A DNA stretch of 9,216 nucleotides. It comes from Planctomycetota bacterium (GTDB lineage: Bacteria > Planctomycetota > Planctomycetia > Isosphaerales > Isosphaeraceae). The notes below the pieces were generated by a model. That model was not told the DNA's origin. It worked only from the letters and a program-made list of their open reading frames with translations, and ran no database searches. Position 1 is the stretch's first letter, and each line of letters starts with the position of its first letter. Both the position numbers and the translations under genes were made by a program. This document shows positions 6,465 to 9,216 of this stretch, piece by piece. The stretch spans positions 1 through 9,216 of the forward strand of contig JAJYCH010000126.1 of assembly GCA_021778575.1 (NCBI GenBank), in the 5' to 3' direction.

Positions 6465-8474
6465 TCAACTCCCGGCAACCTTCGCCGCGCGCCCCGCCTC
6501 GATCGCCGCCAGGATCGCATCCGTATCGTACACGCAGCCGCCCCAGGTTCCGCCGCCGAGCGACTGCAAGGCCGCCCAGAGCCGGGTATCATCGGGCAGG
6601 TCGGGATCGGGCGAGAGGTCAGGGTGCGGCGACCGTTCGAGCAGCAGTTGCGCGGCTTCGTCGGCCGAGAGTTCCTTGCCCCAGCTTGCCACGAGATCCA
6701 CCGACCCATGCAGATTCACGCGATCGACGATGATCCGGATCAGGTCGCCATCCATCACACGGCCGATCGGACCGCCCGCCAGCGCCTCGGGTCCGACGTG
6801 GCCGACGCAGGCGCCGGTCGAGACCCCCGAGAACCGGGCGTCGGTCACGACCGCGACCTCCTTGCCGAACGAGAGATGCTTGAGAGCCGACGTGATCTGA
6901 TAGATCTCTTCCATCCCCGACCCCATCGGCCCTCGGCCGATCAGGACCAGCACGTCCCCTGCCTGGATTGGGTTCGGCCCCTGCCCCTTGATCGCCGCGA
7001 TGGCATCCTTCTCGCGAGTAAAAACCCGCGCCGGACCGACCTTGCGGTAGACCCCATCGGCATCGACGACCGACGGGTCGATCGCCGTCGATTTGATGAC
7101 CGAACCTTCCGGAGCCAGGTTCCCCTTCGGAAACGTGACCGTGCTGGTCAAGCCGCGCGACTTCGCGCGGTCGGGGTCCATGATCACGTCGTCGGGATCG
7201 ACATGATCCTGATCCCGCAAGCGTTCACGCAACGCGGTTCGTCGCGCGCTACTTGCCCACCAGTCGAGCGTCTTGCCCAGCGATTCGCCGGTGACGGTCA
7301 ACGCACCAAGATCGAGCAGGCCGAGCGACCGAAGATGGAGCATCACCTCGGGAACTCCGCCGGCCAGATAGGCGCGGATGGTCGGGTGATAGCTCGGCCC
7401 GTTGGGCAGGACGTCGACCAGTCGCGGGGTCTGGCGGTTGATCTCGGTCCAGTCCTCGACCGTCGGCCGCCGGAGCCCCGCCGCGAAAGCGATTGCGGGA
7501 ATGTGCAAGAGCAGATTCGTCGAGCCGCCAAACGCGGCGTGGACCGTCATGGCGTTACGGATCGAGGCATCGGAAAGGATCTGGCCCGAAGTCAGACCGC
7601 GTTCGTTCAGATGGACCAGAGCCCGAGCCGACCGCCGGGCGATATCGCGCCAGATCGGCTGGCCGCTGGGTGCCAGCGCCGCATGCGGGACGCTCAGACC
7701 CAGCGCCTCGGCCACCACCTGCGCCGTGGCCGCCGTGCCGAGAAACTGGCAGCCCCCTCCGGCCGAGGCACAGGCCCGACAGCCCAGCTCGGAAGCCTCT
7801 TTCAGGCTCAGCTCGCCATGCGAGTACCGCGCTCCGATCGACTGGATCTTGCCGGCGTCCTCCCCATGAGCGGGCGGCAAGGTCACGCCGCCCGGCACCA
7901 GCACGCCCGGCAGGTTCTTCGATCCCGCCAGCGCCAGGAGCATCGCCGGCAACCCCTTGTCGCAGGTCGCCACGCCGAGGACCCCTTTGCGGGTCGGCAG
8001 CGAACGGATCAGCCGGCGGAAGACGATCGCCGCGTCGTTCCGATAGGGGAGGCTGTCCATCATCCCCGTCGTGCCTTGCGTCCGCCCGTCGCAGGGGTCG
8101 GACACCATGCCCGCGAACGGGGCGACGCCGAGACTCGCCAGCTCCTCGGCCGCCTCCTGGACCAGCAGGCCCACTTCCCAATGTCCCGTGTGATACCCGA
8201 GCGCGATCGGCGTGCCATCGGGAGCCCGGAGCCCCCCTTGCGTGCTCAGGATCAGGTACGGATCGCGAGCCACTCCCGACGGAGTCCAGCCCATCCCGGC
8301 GTTCTGGGTCAGGCCGAAGAGGTCGCCCGATGGCCAGTCGCGAAGCATCGAGTCGGTCAAGGGGATCGAGCCGACCGGCCCCTCGGCCCGAGTGAGAACG
8401 CCCTGGAGTGCGCTCGGGGGTGACTCGACGAACGACGAAAACTCAAGGCGAGACCCGTGACCGACGCTGGGCAT
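6465..8474 (-). CDS. yjhG: D-xylonate dehydratase, YjhG/YagF type (IlvD/Edd family)
   Basis: Dehydrates D-xylonate to 2-dehydro-3-deoxy-D-pentonate, the entry step of non-phosphorylative pentose-acid breakdown, using an iron-sulfur cluster and a divalent metal. The 669-aa length fits the YjhG/YagF branch (E. coli YjhG is about 655 aa) rather than IlvD (about 560-620) or Edd (about 600). From recall, the protein matches YjhG nearly colinearly, including PSGDLFG (48-54), NAGMGW (58-63), [14 protein letters not shown] (125-138), TCDKGLP (170-176), [10 protein letters not shown] (239-248), [17 protein letters not shown] (313-329), LPNGP (356-360), GLTSTVTFP (441-449) and [13 protein letters not shown] (544-556). 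Cys128, Cys171 and Cys242 are the expected cluster ligands. The ATG at 8474 lacks a clear Shine-Dalgarno sequence and gives an N-terminus about ten residues longer than E. coli YjhG; no nearer in-frame start is evident. No xylose dehydrogenase, KDX aldolase or dehydratase partner is in view. Substrate could extend to other sugar acids. Confidence 0.92.
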   Translation of the reverse strand: MPSVGHGSRLEFSSFVESPPSALQGVLTRAEGPVGSIPLTDSMLRDWPSGDLFGLTQNAGMGWTPSGVARDPYLILSTQGGLRAPDGTPIALGYHTGHWEVGLLVQEAAEELASLGVAPFAGMVSDPCDGRTQGTTGMMDSLPYRNDAAIVFRRLIRSLPTRKGVLGVATCDKGLPAMLLALAGSKNLPGVLVPGGVTLPPAHGEDAGKIQSIGARYSHGELSLKEASELGCRACASAGGGCQFLGTAATAQVVAEALGLSVPHAALAPSGQPIWRDIARRSARALVHLNERGLTSGQILSDASIRNAMTVHAAFGGSTNLLLHIPAIAFAAGLRRPTVEDWTEINRQTPRLVDVLPNGPSYHPTIRAYLAGGVPEVMLHLRSLGLLDLGALTVTGESLGKTLDWWASSARRTALRERLRDQDHVDPDDVIMDPDRAKSRGLTSTVTFPKGNLAPEGSVIKSTAIDPSVVDADGVYRKVGPARVFTREKDAIAAIKGQGPNPIQAGDVLVLIGRGPMGSGMEEIYQITSALKHLSFGKEVAVVTDARFSGVSTGACVGHVGPEALAGGPIGRVMDGDLIRIIVDRVNLHGSVDLVASWGKELSADEAAQLLLERSPHPDLSPDPDLPDDTRLWAALQSLGGGTWGGCVYDTDAILAAIEAGRAAKVAGS

Positions 8475-8572
8475 GACTGTGTTCTCGATAAAAGGCCGAC
8501 GCTCGCCCGACCGCTCGAAGGCGTGACCCCTCGATCAGACCAGGAATTCCGCCAGACCGCAACCGGGGCCGG

Positions 8573-9216
8573 TCAATCAGGGTGTTTCGGCGGCACCACC
8601 AGCGGCGCCAGCAGCGGCAGGATCGCCCCGAGAAACAGCACGACCAGGATCATCAACGGGCCGACCAGTTGGAGGCTCAACCCCTCGAACGCCTCGCGAA
8701 TCAAGGGCGGAAGCAGGACAAGCGCCGGGAGACAGCCGACCAGGACCGCCTCGCGAGCGAGACCGGAACCTCGACGCATCATCATCAACGAGTTCAAGCC
8801 CAGGAGCGCGAACAAGGCCGGCCAGGTGAACAGGTAACTGGTTCCCGGCAAGAGGTACGCGGTCGTCAAGGCCAGGGCCACCCACCAGAACAGAGCGCCC
8901 AATCCCAGCGCCTCGATCGACCGATTCCGCGCGGCCAGACGTTCCAATCCCAGGGTGATGATCGTGGCGATCACCGCGCCGGCGGTCAAAATCGCCAGGT
9001 CGAACGGGAGCGACTGGACTCCGACCGAGGACATCATATCGCGAAGGACCAACCAGTAGGCCCCAACCCCGAAGACCGACAGGACCACCGCGACGAACCA
9101 GATCACAACCCCCGCCAGAAGGTCCGCAAGCTTGACGCGACCCATGATCAGGCCCACCACGACCGTCACGACAAAGACTCCCAGCAGCCCGTACCCGAAC
9201 GGCACGGTCAGTCGAG
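8573..9216 (-). CDS. C-terminal membrane domain of a probable M28-family peptidase (partial)
   Basis: 213 residues plus the stop codon are visible and the frame stays open at the right edge, so this is the end of a larger gene. The visible part has about seven hydrophobic segments (roughly residues 10-25, 31-57, 72-90, 102-119, 127-144, 154-171 and 183-207, counted from the first complete codon) and ends in a short polar tail, PPKHPD. The stretch LPGTSYLFTWPALFALLG (122-139) resembles, from recall, the membrane C-terminus of M28 metallopeptidases with an N-terminal zinc aminopeptidase domain; that domain would lie beyond the window, so the assignment cannot be confirmed here. The GTG at 9205 is in frame but is probably internal. 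It is 98 bp upstream of the xylonate dehydratase on the same strand. It could instead be a different polytopic membrane protein. Confidence 0.6.
   Translation of the reverse strand, partial: RLTVPFGYGLLGVFVVTVVVGLIMGRVKLADLLAGVVIWFVAVVLSVFGVGAYWLVLRDMMSSVGVQSLPFDLAILTAGAVIATIITLGLERLAARNRSIEALGLGALFWWVALALTTAYLLPGTSYLFTWPALFALLGLNSLMMMRRGSGLAREAVLVGCLPALVLLPPLIREAFEGLSLQLVGPLMILVVLFLGAILPLLAPLVVPPKHPD

Noticed and set aside
6267..8423. 718-aa plus-strand open frame opposite yjhG
   Set aside because: It is Arg/Pro/Asp/His-rich with no recognisable motif and lies antisense to a strongly conserved gene; long antisense frames are expected in GC-rich DNA.
8475..8572. Possible terminator or promoter between the M28-like gene and yjhG
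   Set aside because: Only a five-pair ACCGG/CCGGT palindrome with a two-base loop and no convincing -35/-10 pair could be found; neither call is supported.

Overview
The window is high-GC bacterial chromosome with no mobile elements, tRNAs, rRNAs or CRISPR arrays that I could see. Protein style (a secreted Pro/Lys-tailed protein with no recognisable relatives, a TPR mini-protein, a membrane M28-like peptidase, a long glutamine-dependent NAD synthetase) and the GC-rich codon use suggest a planctomycete, probably of the Isosphaeraceae. That placement is an inference from sequence style, not a phylogenetic result. Everything looks like ordinary core or accessory metabolism; I found no evidence for a previously undescribed multi-gene system.

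Left part (1-1469, minus strand): a short TPR protein (1149-1469) is followed 69 bp downstream by a signal-peptide-bearing M20-family amidohydrolase that runs off the left edge (1-1079). The two probably form an operon. A 265-bp divergent intergenic region (1470-1734) separates them from a plus-strand gene and holds a good sigma70-type promoter for it.

Centre (1735-5525, plus strand): a 492-aa exported protein of unknown function, with a faint secretin-like core and a Cys cluster, ends at a hairpin terminator (3232-3265). Next comes nadE (3450-5525), the two-domain glutamine-hydrolysing NAD+ synthetase, with its glutaminase triad and PP-loop intact.

Right part (5486-9216, minus strand): three genes read right to left. 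These are the membrane-domain C-terminus of a probable M28-family peptidase (8573 to beyond 9216), a YjhG/YagF-type D-xylonate dehydratase (6465-8474), and an approximately eight-helix membrane protein of unknown function (5486-6415) whose end overlaps the end of nadE convergently by 40 bp. The xylonate dehydratase implies oxidative pentose or sugar-acid breakdown, which would fit a polysaccharide-degrading planctomycete, but no other gene of that pathway is in view.
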